Shown here piece after piece: positions 15,885 through 25,424 of a stretch of 64,000 nt of DNA (positions are counted from its first letter, which is position 1; every line of letters begins with the position of its first letter). The notes under the pieces were generated by a model. It was not told the origin of the DNA, did not search any database, and was given only the letters and a program-made list of their open reading frames with translations. Made by a program: the position numbers and the translations under genes. The stretch is from an uncultured Lachnospiraceae bacterium (GTDB lineage: Bacteria; Bacillota; Clostridia; Lachnospirales; Lachnospiraceae), in assembly GCA_910579735.1 (NCBI GenBank), contig CAJTUZ010000012.1, positions 1-64,000 of the forward strand, read 5' to 3'.

Positions 15885-18620
15885 ATGAAACAATATCAAT
15901 TTATCGATCATAGAGGGACTTTTACAGTAAACGATCCGGAACTTACGAGCTATCTGTATTTTCCGATTGCAAATGAAGCGGGAATGATGAGCAGCGTTAC
16001 GCCTTCTTTCGGGGGCGATGCCAAGACCGGACAGAATACGTATATCTTGGAACCGGTCAGCAGCGAAAATCTGCATAATAATAAATCGACCAGAAACTTC
16101 TGGTTCCGTCTGGAAGGAAAAGAAACAGGCGAAAACAGCTGGTCGGCTGCCGGTGTGTCCGCATGGCAGCAGGCGGAGAAATTTGGCAAAGAGAAAGAAG
16201 AAACAAAGCTGGAAGCAGGCCTTTTGTACCAGAAAATGGAGCGGACATGTAAAAAACTCGGCCTGTACGCGGAAATGACGATCTTTGCGCCGATTACAGG
16301 CGATCAGATAGAATTAATGAAAATAACGGTTAAAAATGTGGGAAAGGAAATGGTTACGCTCACACCTGTCGCGGCAATTCCGCTTTATGCAAGAAGCGCC
16401 GATAATATCAGGGATCACCGGAACGTAACGAGTATGCTGCACCGCATCAGGCTGACGGACAACGGAGTCTGCGTTGTGCCGACGCTGACTTTCGACGAGC
16501 GGGGACACCGGGAGAACCATGTGTCATATGGTGTGTTCGGGAGCGGAAACGGTAAAGATCCGGTCGGTTTTTACCCTGTCGCGGAAGAATTTATCGGTGA
16601 AGGCGGTTCTTTTGAGAATCCTTATGCGGTGGTATCCCATGACGTGCCGATGTACGGTGCGGGAGAGAGTATCGACGGCTTCGAGGCGATGGGCGGACTT
16701 GTTTTTGAACAGATCGGTTTACAGCCGGGAGAGAGCGCGTCCTATATTGTAGCACTTGGCTGTATGGAACATGAGAACGGACAGAAGAACGCAGAACAGA
16801 TGGCGCTTCTTTTAGCGCAAAAGGCTGCGCCATATCTGAAAGAAGAATATTTTGACAAGTTACTGGCTGAGAGCAGGGATTATTGGAATGAGAAAAACAA
16901 TATTGCCTATCAGTCCGGAGACAAGCGGTTTGACGAGTGGATGTACTGGGTGAATTTTCAGCCGATGTTACGCAGGATCTATGGCTGTTCTTTCCTGCCG
17001 CACCATGATTATGGGAAAGGCGGAAGAGGCTGGCGGGATCTGTGGCAGGACTGTCTGGCGCTTCTTTTAATGAATCCGGAAGGCGTCAGGAGCATGCTTC
17101 TTTCAAACTTCGGCGGCGTGAGGATGGACGGGACGAATGCGACGATCATCGGCAGCAGGCAGGGAGAATTCGTTGCCGACAGGAACGGGATCGCCAGAGT
17201 CTGGATGGATCATGGTATGTGGCCGTATCTGACCGTGGAGCTGTATTTGAAACAGAGCGGGGATCTGCACTTTTTACTGGAGAAAAATCATTATTTTAAG
17301 GACAATCTCGTATGCCGCGGAGACAAAAGAGATGCTGCGTGGGAAGAGACGCAGGGCAGTATGCAGATGACGGCGGATGGACAGATCTATGAGGGCACCG
17401 TTTTGGAACATATTTTGCTGCAGCATCTGTCGGCATTTTATGACGTAGGTGAGCACAATCATATCAGACTGCGCGGCGCCGACTGGAATGATGCGATCGA
17501 CATGGCCAAAGACAGGGGAGAGAGCGTTGCATTTACCACGATTTATGGCGGCAGCCTCTCCCGGATAGCCGCGGCAGTCCGGCAGATGCAAAAAATAACA
17601 GGCGTAACGGAAGTAGAGCTTGCAGAAGAAATGTTTCTGTTATTGCAGGCGGAAACGTCCCTTTATGATGATGTGGAAGCCAAGCAGCGCATATTACGGG
17701 AATACTGCCATCTGTGCGAACACTTTTTATCCGGGAAAAAGAAGCCGGTGTCGGTAGAAGCGATTGCACAGAACCTCGAGGGAAAAGCCGAATGGATCAG
17801 GGAGCACGTACGCCGGACGGAGTGGATCGGCGACGGAAACGGAAACCACTGGTTCAACGGATACTATGACAACAGCGGAAAGAGAGTGGAAGGAAATGAA
17901 AATGGTGTCAGAATGATGCTGACAGGTCAGGTCTTTTCCCTGATGTCCGGTACGGCGACCGACAGCCAGGCCGAAGAGATCATAAAGGCTGCGGATAAAT
18001 ACCTGTATGATGCGGCGGTCGGCGGCTACAGACTGAATACGGATTTTCACGAGATCAAGACGGACATGGGCAGAATGTTCGGTTTTGCGTACGGACATAA
18101 AGAAAACGGAGCAGTATTCTGCCATATGGCGGTCATGTATGCCAATGCGCTTTACGGACGGGGATTTGCCAGAGAAGGTTATAAAGTCATCCACAGTCTT
18201 TACAGCCATATCTGCGATGTGGCCAAATCCAGAATCTATCCGGGCGTGCCGGAGTATATCGATCCGAAAGGCAGAGGGGTATACCATTATCTGACCGGTG
18301 CGGCGAGCTGGCTTTTGCTGACCGTATTACAGGAAATGTTCGGCGTGAGAGGAAAATGGGGAGATCTGGAGTTTGCGCCGAAATTGTTGAAAGAGCAGTT
18401 TGACGCGCAGGGCAGGGCCTCTGTGGATCATGTTTTTGGCGGGAAAAAGCTGCATATTATTTATGAGAATCCGGCCGGCAAAGAATACGGCGCGTACCGG
18501 GTCGGTGAAATAACGTTGGATGGCAAAACAGTGTCCGGCACGGAACCGGTATTAACGAAAGAAACGATCGATGCCTGCGGAGCGGATACGCTGCATCAGA
18601 TCGTTGTGAAACTGATATAA
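15885..18620 (+). CDS. GH94-like glycoside phosphorylase (substrate unknown)
   Basis: The 911-residue protein has the GH94 (former GT36) plan: an N-terminal beta-sandwich (about 1-280), a helical linker, an (alpha/alpha)6 catalytic barrel (about 330-800) and a C-terminal beta domain. It carries GRGWRDLWQDCLALL and RGADWNDAIDMA; the Asp in the DWND motif (D533) matches the catalytic acid of cellobiose and chitobiose phosphorylases. Such enzymes split beta-linked disaccharides or oligosaccharides with phosphate to give a sugar 1-phosphate. ATG 15885 is preferred to 15873, which overlaps its GGGGG ribosome site. There is no signal peptide, so it is cytoplasmic. The N-terminus is unlike classical cellobiose phosphorylase, so I leave the substrate open. 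Confidence 0.85.
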   Translation: MKQYQFIDHRGTFTVNDPELTSYLYFPIANEAGMMSSVTPSFGGDAKTGQNTYILEPVSSENLHNNKSTRNFWFRLEGKETGENSWSAAGVSAWQQAEKFGKEKEETKLEAGLLYQKMERTCKKLGLYAEMTIFAPITGDQIELMKITVKNVGKEMVTLTPVAAIPLYARSADNIRDHRNVTSMLHRIRLTDNGVCVVPTLTFDERGHRENHVSYGVFGSGNGKDPVGFYPVAEEFIGEGGSFENPYAVVSHDVPMYGAGESIDGFEAMGGLVFEQIGLQPGESASYIVALGCMEHENGQKNAEQMALLLAQKAAPYLKEEYFDKLLAESRDYWNEKNNIAYQSGDKRFDEWMYWVNFQPMLRRIYGCSFLPHHDYGKGGRGWRDLWQDCLALLLMNPEGVRSMLLSNFGGVRMDGTNATIIGSRQGEFVADRNGIARVWMDHGMWPYLTVELYLKQSGDLHFLLEKNHYFKDNLVCRGDKRDAAWEETQGSMQMTADGQIYEGTVLEHILLQHLSAFYDVGEHNHIRLRGADWNDAIDMAKDRGESVAFTTIYGGSLSRIAAAVRQMQKITGVTEVELAEEMFLLLQAETSLYDDVEAKQRILREYCHLCEHFLSGKKKPVSVEAIAQNLEGKAEWIREHVRRTEWIGDGNGNHWFNGYYDNSGKRVEGNENGVRMMLTGQVFSLMSGTATDSQAEEIIKAADKYLYDAAVGGYRLNTDFHEIKTDMGRMFGFAYGHKENGAVFCHMAVMYANALYGRGFAREGYKVIHSLYSHICDVAKSRIYPGVPEYIDPKGRGVYHYLTGAASWLLLTVLQEMFGVRGKWGDLEFAPKLLKEQFDAQGRASVDHVFGGKKLHIIYENPAGKEYGAYRVGEITLDGKTVSGTEPVLTKETIDACGADTLHQIVVKLI

Positions 18621-18646
18621 CAGCAAACAAAGCGGGGGAAGAAAGC

Positions 18647-19720
18647 ATGACACAGGAAAACATAACAAAGGAAATTGTAAAAATTCTTGTAGTGGATGAC
18701 GTAGACGCCAACCGGTTCGTGCTCCGGGATATCATTCAGGAAATGGGACATCAGCCGGTTCTGGCAGAGAACGGAATGCAGGCTTTGAAGATTATGGAAA
18801 GGATACGGCCGCAGCTGATGATTCTGGATATCGCGATGCCGGGAATGGACGGATATGAGTTCTGCAAGTTGATGAAGGACGATCCGGTTACCAGAAATAT
18901 ACCGATCATTTTCATTTCGGCCTTTGACGATCCGGCGGATGTTGTCAGGGGATTCGACTGCGGCGGAGAGGATTATATCACCAAGCCGTTTATTCCCAAG
19001 GTCGTTCAGGCAAGACTGCGTCTCCATTTAAAACTCTACGATACCACGAACGAGATGATGGAAATGAACAGAAGACTGCAGACTTCTGTGAACGAACAGC
19101 TTCATCAATTGGAGATGGAGAAGAAAAACGTGCTCTATGCGCTGCTTCGCGTAGCAAGAGAAAACGCCTGTTATGATAAGAATCATATGGAAAGGCTGTG
19201 CTATAACTGCCGGATTCTGGCGGAAGCCATGCAGTTATCGGCACAGTACAGTCATTTGATTTCGGATACCTATGTCGATACGATCGAACTGGCATCGCCC
19301 CTCTGCGATCTGGGAAACGTGGCGATCCCAACGGAGCTGTTACAGAAAAGAGAGTCCCTTTCGGCGGAAGAACTGGAAGTGATCAGGAAACATGCGGCTG
19401 TCGGCGCAAGGATCCTGCAGGATATCAAAGATACGGGAGATTATAATGATTTCCTGCAGATGTCTATCGATATTGCGCATTATCATCATGAGAACTGGGA
19501 CGGAAGCGGTTATCCCTGCGGGAAAGCGGGCGACGAGATACCCTTATCGGCGCAGATTGTATCGATAGTGGGTGCATATTGTGCCATGACCGAAAACCGT
19601 GCGTACAGAGATTCTTATCATATAGAAAAAACACTTTCCATGCTGGAAGAGGATGCCGGAACCAAATTTAACCCGGATATTTTTCAGATTTTACGTAAGA
19701 TACACAGGCAGCTGCATTAA
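18647..19720 (+). CDS. Response regulator with degenerate HD-GYP output domain
   Basis: The 357-residue protein has an N-terminal receiver (acidic pair in ILVVDDVDANR, acceptor D61 in LMILDIAMPGMDG, lysine in YITKPF), a coiled linker (about 135-165) and an HD-GYP-like domain. HHENWDGSGYP at 280-290 is intact. The HD dyad that normally reads HDIGK is C223-D224-L-G-N227, so one metal ligand and the lysine are replaced. HD-GYP enzymes hydrolyse cyclic di-GMP; this copy may be inactive or altered and could serve as a binding or sensing module. It starts 26 nt after the phosphorylase gene and begins a cluster with two hybrid kinases. Confidence 0.9.
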   Translation: MTQENITKEIVKILVVDDVDANRFVLRDIIQEMGHQPVLAENGMQALKIMERIRPQLMILDIAMPGMDGYEFCKLMKDDPVTRNIPIIFISAFDDPADVVRGFDCGGEDYITKPFIPKVVQARLRLHLKLYDTTNEMMEMNRRLQTSVNEQLHQLEMEKKNVLYALLRVARENACYDKNHMERLCYNCRILAEAMQLSAQYSHLISDTYVDTIELASPLCDLGNVAIPTELLQKRESLSAEELEVIRKHAAVGARILQDIKDTGDYNDFLQMSIDIAHYHHENWDGSGYPCGKAGDEIPLSAQIVSIVGAYCAMTENRAYRDSYHIEKTLSMLEEDAGTKFNPDIFQILRKIHRQLH

Positions 19721-19753
19721 AAGGCAGCTGCCGTAAGGTTTGGAGGGGATATT

Positions 19754-22573
19754 TTGGAATACTTCAATCAGAGTAAAAGGAATCAGCGGGCGAAGGAACG
19801 CTTTGTCATTATCGTATTCAGTTTCTATACATGCAGTCTGTGTGTCAGCACCGTAAAGCGGAATCTGGAGGCATGGATCCCCATCGTCATGCTGCTTCTT
19901 TTAGCGTTTGGCTGGGCCATGTTCCTTGGTAAATACAGAAACTACAAAGTAAGGACTTTTCTTACCGGGATCATTATCCAACTGACTGTTATTTTATATG
20001 CGGCGCATACGGATGATCTTATGAGCGTCGTTCCGACATTTATGGCTTTTGCCGTCCTGACAGCATTTTACGGGCAGACCGAAATGCTGTGGAGTACGGC
20101 TGTCTCACTGCTTTTCATTATTTTCTATCATGCCGTGATAACGGACAACTTATGGCTTCTGCCTGCGGAAACCCGTATGGATCTTTTCTATCAGTCCGGC
20201 AATATACTCTTCGTGGAATTTATACTTTACATATGGGTGAAAAACCGTAATGAAAGAAACGAACAGGTGGATCAGATCATCGAGGCGCTCGTGGAGGCGG
20301 AACAAAGCAAGGACGATTTTCTTTCCAATGTCAGTCATGAGATCCGTACGCCGGTCAATACGATCTGCGGGATGAGCGAAATGGCGCTGCGGGAGCATGA
20401 TCTGGAGAAGATGCGGGAAGAGGTGTTCGATATCCGGGACGCCGGGAATAATCTAATGGCGCTTGTTACCGACATCCTGGATTTCTCGCAGTTACAGCAG
20501 GGGAAAATGAACCTGGAAGAAGAGGCTTATAATATTACCTCAACGATCAATGACATCATCAATATGGCGATGGCGAAGAAAGGGGATAAGCAGATCGAAC
20601 TGATCGTAGACTGTGACGCCTCGATTCCGTGCGGTCTCATGGGAGACGAGAAAAAGATACGGCGGGTCATTATGAATCTGGTGGACAATGCCATCAAGTT
20701 TACCAATGAGGGCGGCGTTATTATCAATGTGCATGCCAGAAAAGAGAATTACGGCATCAATCTCTGCGTTTCGGTTCGGGATACGGGAATCGGCATGGAG
20801 GATGTGAGTCTGGAGAAACTCTTTACCAGTTTCAGTCAGGTAGATACCAGAAGAAACAGACAGGAAGGCGGCGTCGGCCTCGGACTTGCCATTTCCAAAG
20901 AGCTTGTCCAGAAGATGGGGGGAACAATCACGGTACGGAGCTATCCGGGCAAGGGAAGCATCTTCCGTTTCGTAGTGCCGCAGAAAGTCCTGGATGAGAA
21001 GCCGATCGGACAGGTGGAAAACAGAGAACGCATCAATATTGCCGCTTATTTCGACATGGAGCAGTTTGATATGCTGACCATCCGGGATGAGTATACCGGC
21101 ATTATCGCAGGCATGATAAAGCAGCTTCGTGTAAAATGCCATATCTGCCGTAATCTGGCGGAATTGAAACGAAGAGAGGATCATACCGTTTTTTCGCATA
21201 TTTTTATCAGTCTGGAAGAGTATCAGGAAGACGAGGCTTATTTTGACAGACTGGCAAAGACGGCCAAAGTGATCATTGCGATCGATCGTCCGAGGGAAAA
21301 ATATCTTTCCAATCCGGATCTGATCAGACTTTATAAGCCGTTTTACATTCTGCCTGTCGTTTCTATTCTCAACGGCAGCAGAGGATCGGAAGGCGGCAGA
21401 CAGATCACCCGTCCGGGGAAATTTACCGCACCATCGGCCCATGTCCTGATTGTTGATGACAACCGGATGAATATACGGGTGGTCGAAGGACTGTTAAAGG
21501 AATACCAGATCCGCGTGACTTATGCCGTCAACGGGAATGAAGCGTTGGAACTGATCGAAAATATGTCCTATGATTTCGTTTTCATGGATCATATGATGCC
21601 GGAGATGGATGGGGTCGAGACGATGCACCGCATCCGGGATAAAGTGGGTCATTATTATCAGAAAGTGCCGATTATCGCGCTGACTGCCAATGCGGCGCCG
21701 GGCAACAGAGAGATGTTCCTGGAAGAGGGCTTCAATGATTTTATCTCCAAGCCGATAGAGCTGTCGGTATTAGAGCGCGTGCTGCGCCGCAACCTGCCGG
21801 AAGAGAAGCTGATCTTCCAGACAAAACAGACAGAGGCAGTCCGGGAAAAGAAAGAACCGGAGGAACAGCTTTCGATCGGCAGTCTGGATGTGGAAAAAGG
21901 GATGCTTTACTGCGGCGGAAAAGAGGCGTATCTGTCCATTCTGGAGGCATATTATGAGGAACGGGAAGAAAACCGTGCAGTCCTGGACAACTTATTTGCG
22001 AAACATGACTGGAAGGATTATACCATCAAAGTACATGCGTTTAAGAGCATGATGCAGAATATCGGCGCGCTGCCGCTTGCCGCAAAGGCCAAAGCCTTGG
22101 AGCTTGCCGGCAAAAGAGGCGATATCGGCTATATTATGGACCATCACGAAGAGCTGATCGGGGAATATCTGCATGTTATCAAAGAACTGGAAAACTCTCC
22201 TTTCGTTCCGACGCAGACGGCGGATGAGAAAAAAGAGATGGAGAACGGCGGAATACGGGACGCGGCGGAAGAAAGAAAAGATTGTGAGAAAATAGATAAC
22301 ACACGTAATGAAATGCCGGAGCTGGATGAGGAGACTTTTGATGAAATGGCGGCGCAGCTGGAAGAAGCGATGTATGCTTTCGACGGTGATAAGATGCTGA
22401 CGGTTTTATCAAAGATGCAGGAATACCAATATCAAGGTAAACGGTTAAATAAGGAACTGGAGCCTGTTAAGAAAAAGATCGTGATGTCCGATTATATGTC
22501 GGCAATAGAGACATTGTCGGGAATCCGTAACCGTATCCAAAATGATAAAGAAGGAGGCGCCGCAGAATCATGA
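19754..22573 (+). CDS. Hybrid sensor histidine kinase with receiver and HPt domains
   Basis: The start is TTG 19754, set by GGAGGGG 5 nt upstream. The 939-residue protein has about five to six N-terminal membrane segments (to about 155) and a kinase core with phospho-acceptor H195 in NVSHEIRTPVNT. The ATPase boxes are LVDNAIKFTN, DTGIGM and GVGLGLAIS. A degenerate receiver-like stretch follows (about 430-560), then a true receiver with D612 in FVFMDHMMPEMDG and an HPt domain with H761 in VHAFKSMMQNIGA. A helical tail of about 140 residues contains LDEETFDEMAAQLEE. This is a complete phosphorelay chain in one protein. It overlaps the next kinase gene by 4 nt (ATGA). Confidence 0.93.
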   Translation: MEYFNQSKRNQRAKERFVIIVFSFYTCSLCVSTVKRNLEAWIPIVMLLLLAFGWAMFLGKYRNYKVRTFLTGIIIQLTVILYAAHTDDLMSVVPTFMAFAVLTAFYGQTEMLWSTAVSLLFIIFYHAVITDNLWLLPAETRMDLFYQSGNILFVEFILYIWVKNRNERNEQVDQIIEALVEAEQSKDDFLSNVSHEIRTPVNTICGMSEMALREHDLEKMREEVFDIRDAGNNLMALVTDILDFSQLQQGKMNLEEEAYNITSTINDIINMAMAKKGDKQIELIVDCDASIPCGLMGDEKKIRRVIMNLVDNAIKFTNEGGVIINVHARKENYGINLCVSVRDTGIGMEDVSLEKLFTSFSQVDTRRNRQEGGVGLGLAISKELVQKMGGTITVRSYPGKGSIFRFVVPQKVLDEKPIGQVENRERINIAAYFDMEQFDMLTIRDEYTGIIAGMIKQLRVKCHICRNLAELKRREDHTVFSHIFISLEEYQEDEAYFDRLAKTAKVIIAIDRPREKYLSNPDLIRLYKPFYILPVVSILNGSRGSEGGRQITRPGKFTAPSAHVLIVDDNRMNIRVVEGLLKEYQIRVTYAVNGNEALELIENMSYDFVFMDHMMPEMDGVETMHRIRDKVGHYYQKVPIIALTANAAPGNREMFLEEGFNDFISKPIELSVLERVLRRNLPEEKLIFQTKQTEAVREKKEPEEQLSIGSLDVEKGMLYCGGKEAYLSILEAYYEEREENRAVLDNLFAKHDWKDYTIKVHAFKSMMQNIGALPLAAKAKALELAGKRGDIGYIMDHHEELIGEYLHVIKELENSPFVPTQTADEKKEMENGGIRDAAEERKDCEKIDNTRNEMPELDEETFDEMAAQLEEAMYAFDGDKMLTVLSKMQEYQYQGKRLNKELEPVKKKIVMSDYMSAIETLSGIRNRIQNDKEGGAAES

Positions 22574-25254
22574 AAAAACAATGGAAAAAAATCTGTGAAA
22601 TGATCTATGGACGGGAATATGAGCTGCGGGAACGTATCTTTCGTATGATTATCCTGATAGGCTGTACGCTGCTTATTCTCGGTATTATAGAATGTATCGG
22701 GCTTATGGATGTGAAACTCATCGTGATTCCGTTAGTGGTGCTGCTGATCGTGCTGGGAGTGGAGCTGCTTGTTACGTTCAAGTACCGTAAGATCGATGTC
22801 GGAGCCGTGATCGTGGGATTTTTAATCATTCTTTTTGTCTTTCCCACCATGTTTTTCTTAAGCGGCGCATTGGAAGGCGGCGCCGTCGTCTGGTTTGCGC
22901 TCGGTCTTTTTTATGTTTTTTTGATGTTTTCCGGCAAAAGGCTTGCTTTTTTCCTCACCTTATCGCTTGTCGTGGATGTTTTTACCTATGTATACGGCTA
23001 TTATTATCCGCAGAGTATAACGCCTATGGACTCCAGAGCGGCGGCTTATATGGATTCGATCTTCGCCGTTCTTGCGGTAGGACTTGCCGGCGGCGCTATT
23101 TTGAAAGTACAGATGAAGATGTTTGAAACGGAGCGTGCGATCGCCCGCAAACAGCAGGAAGAACTGGAACAGATCAGCGAGTCCAAGAACAGTTTCTTCG
23201 CCAGTATGAGCCATGAGATCCGTACGCCGATCAATACGATCATCGGACTCAACGAAATGATCCTGCGGGAAAGCAGGGAGGAAATGACGAAAGATTACGC
23301 GGAAAATATTCAGAGCGCAAGTAAGATGCTTTTGAATCTGGTAAACGATATTCTGGATCTGTCGCAGATGGAAATGAAAAAAATGGAGATCATTCCGTTG
23401 GAATATAAGACGGTCGATCTGTTCGGCGATCTGATCGATATGATCCAGGTACGCCTGAAAGAGAAAAAACTGGATTTTCTGGTAGACATTGACGAAAATC
23501 TCCCAACGGTGCTGTTCGGCGATATGAAAAGGGTCAATCAGGTTGTTTTGAATATTCTGACCAATGCCGCCAAATATACGCGGGAGGGTTCCGTTACGTT
23601 GTCAGCGCATATGGAGCCGCTTACGGAGGATGAAATATCGCTTAAAATTTCCGTATCGGATACGGGGATCGGCATCCGGAAAGAAGACTTGCAGCATATA
23701 TACGATTCTTTTAAAAGAGCGGATGCGAGAACGAATCTGAGAGTGGAAGGAAGCGGACTGGGACTTTCCATTACGAAGCAGCTTGTCGATCTTATGGACG
23801 GTGAGATCACGGTAGACAGTATCTATACGAGAGGGTCTGATTTCACGGTCACACTGCCGCAGAAGGTAGTGGATAAGACACCGATCGGTTATGTAAGGTT
23901 CCTGTCAAGAAGCAGAGGAAAGACCGAACAGTACAGGCAGAGTTTTGAGGCGCCGGAGGCCCGTATCCTCATTGTGGACGACAATCCTATGAACTCCATG
24001 GTGGAAAGTAAGCTGTTAAAGGAGACCAAGATCAATGTCGATATTGCCGAAAGCGGTACACAGTGCCTGGAGATGACCAGAAGAAAATATTATCATGTGA
24101 TTTTAATGGATTATATGATGCCGGAGATGGACGGCATGCAGACGCTGAAAGAGGTGCGCAGACAGAAGAACGGTCTGTGCCGGGACTCTGCTGTCATCGT
24201 ATTGTCCGCCAATTCTGCGGCGGAAGCGGGCAGACAGTATCTGGAAGAAGGTTTTGACGGCTATCTGGAGAAACCGATCCAGGGAACCGCGCTGGAAACG
24301 GAGATCTTAAAATTCCTTCCGGAGGATATCGTTGAATACCGGCTGTTGAAATCGGCGGCGGAAGAGGAAGAAGAGATCCGCAGGATATCCCGGCATAAAA
24401 AGAGGAAAGTTTATATTACGACGGACTGCGTCAGCGATCTGCCGGACAGTATCATAGATAAGTATGATATCGGTGTGATCTATCTGTATATCAAGACCGA
24501 AAGCGGCCGCTTTGCCGATACGCTGGAAATCTCTTCGGATAATCTGATCCAGTATATGACGGATACGACAAGCAGCGCGGTGTCGGATGGCGTTTCCGTC
24601 GATGAGTATGAAGACTTCTATGCCGAGTCACTGACGCAGGCGGAACGGATTATTCATATTTCCATGGCCAGAAATGTGGGAAGAAGTTATGAGGTTGCGG
24701 TAGCGGCGGCACAGGGATTCGATCACGTGCATGTGATCGATTCATCCCAGATATCCTGCGGGCAGGCATTGATTGTCATGTATGCTGCCAAACTGGCAGC
24801 GGAAGGCAGCAATGCAGGAACGATATGCGAAAAAATAGAAAAGATGAAGAAACGTATAGAATCCTGCTATATGCTGCCGTCGGCAGAGCTTTTCTATCAA
24901 AGGGGATATACCAATATCGCAGTGAAAAAGTTATGTAAACTTTTCAACATGCATCCTGTCATAAAAATGAATCAAAGCAGAATGTGCATGATCGGTGTAA
25001 GATGCGGCAGACTGGAGGGGGCATGGAAACGGTTCATCCATCTTCATCTGCTGCGCAAAAGCAGGATCAGTACGGATATCGTGTTCATTACGCATGCCGG
25101 GTGCAGTGTGGAACAGCAGGAGCTGATCCGCCGGGAGATATTGCGGTGCATACCGTTTAAAAAGGTGATCATGCAGAGAACGTCCGTATCCATTGCCTGC
25201 AACGCCGGTATCGGTACGTTCGGAATAGCATATTATTTGAATCAGAAGGACTGA
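22570..25254 (+). CDS. Hybrid histidine kinase fused to a DegV-type lipid-binding domain
   Basis: The 894-residue protein has about five to six membrane segments (residues 20-180), HisKA with H215 (MSHEIRTPINT), ATPase boxes (LTNAAKYTR, DTGIGI, GSGLGLSIT), a receiver with D514 (VILMDYMMPEMDG) and, from about 613 to the end, a full-length DegV-like domain. The latter shows KVYITTDCVSDLPDSII, VHVIDSSQISCGQAL and the C-terminal CNAGIGTFGIAYY. DegV/FakB proteins bind fatty acids. The usual TSQP motif is altered (SDGVSVDEYEDF), as is the SGTY motif (MARNVGRSY), so the ligand may differ. The domain follows the receiver, in the cytoplasm. It probably works with the kinase and HD-GYP-like protein encoded just upstream. 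Confidence 0.9.
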   Translation: MKKQWKKICEMIYGREYELRERIFRMIILIGCTLLILGIIECIGLMDVKLIVIPLVVLLIVLGVELLVTFKYRKIDVGAVIVGFLIILFVFPTMFFLSGALEGGAVVWFALGLFYVFLMFSGKRLAFFLTLSLVVDVFTYVYGYYYPQSITPMDSRAAAYMDSIFAVLAVGLAGGAILKVQMKMFETERAIARKQQEELEQISESKNSFFASMSHEIRTPINTIIGLNEMILRESREEMTKDYAENIQSASKMLLNLVNDILDLSQMEMKKMEIIPLEYKTVDLFGDLIDMIQVRLKEKKLDFLVDIDENLPTVLFGDMKRVNQVVLNILTNAAKYTREGSVTLSAHMEPLTEDEISLKISVSDTGIGIRKEDLQHIYDSFKRADARTNLRVEGSGLGLSITKQLVDLMDGEITVDSIYTRGSDFTVTLPQKVVDKTPIGYVRFLSRSRGKTEQYRQSFEAPEARILIVDDNPMNSMVESKLLKETKINVDIAESGTQCLEMTRRKYYHVILMDYMMPEMDGMQTLKEVRRQKNGLCRDSAVIVLSANSAAEAGRQYLEEGFDGYLEKPIQGTALETEILKFLPEDIVEYRLLKSAAEEEEEIRRISRHKKRKVYITTDCVSDLPDSIIDKYDIGVIYLYIKTESGRFADTLEISSDNLIQYMTDTTSSAVSDGVSVDEYEDFYAESLTQAERIIHISMARNVGRSYEVAVAAAQGFDHVHVIDSSQISCGQALIVMYAAKLAAEGSNAGTICEKIEKMKKRIESCYMLPSAELFYQRGYTNIAVKKLCKLFNMHPVIKMNQSRMCMIGVRCGRLEGAWKRFIHLHLLRKSRISTDIVFITHAGCSVEQQELIRREILRCIPFKKVIMQRTSVSIACNAGIGTFGIAYYLNQKD

Positions 25255-25335
25255 TCCTGACGCATCGGCTGGAAAAGCAATGGATCATAAAAGTACGTTC
25301 ATAATCTCGTAAAGTATATTTTTTTATAAAAATTA

Positions 25336-25364
25336 TTTACAAACCCGCATTTTTGGTATATTAT
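25336..25364 (+). promoter_or_regulatory. Promoter of the LacI-type regulator gene
   Basis: TTTACA (25336-25341) and TATTAT (25359-25364) are separated by 17 nt. The two operators start 6 nt after the -10 box. Confidence 0.7.
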
Positions 25365-25370
25365 GGTTGT

Positions 25371-25398
25371 GGAAAACGATTTCCGGAAAACCTTTTCC
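25371..25398. promoter_or_regulatory. Tandem LacI-family operators
   Basis: Two abutting inverted repeats, GGAAAACGATTTCC (25371-25384) and GGAAAACCTTTTCC (25385-25398), cover the expected transcription start. The first has the central CG typical of LacI-family sites. This suggests that the adjacent regulator represses its own gene and perhaps glgP. Confidence 0.65.
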
Positions 25399-25424
25399 GA
25401 GCTCTTCCGCAGAGAGGAAAGACA

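Noticed and set aside
20540..21442. Minus-strand open frame (300 codons) within the HPt hybrid kinase gene
   Set aside because: It is antisense to strongly conserved kinase motifs and shows no family features.
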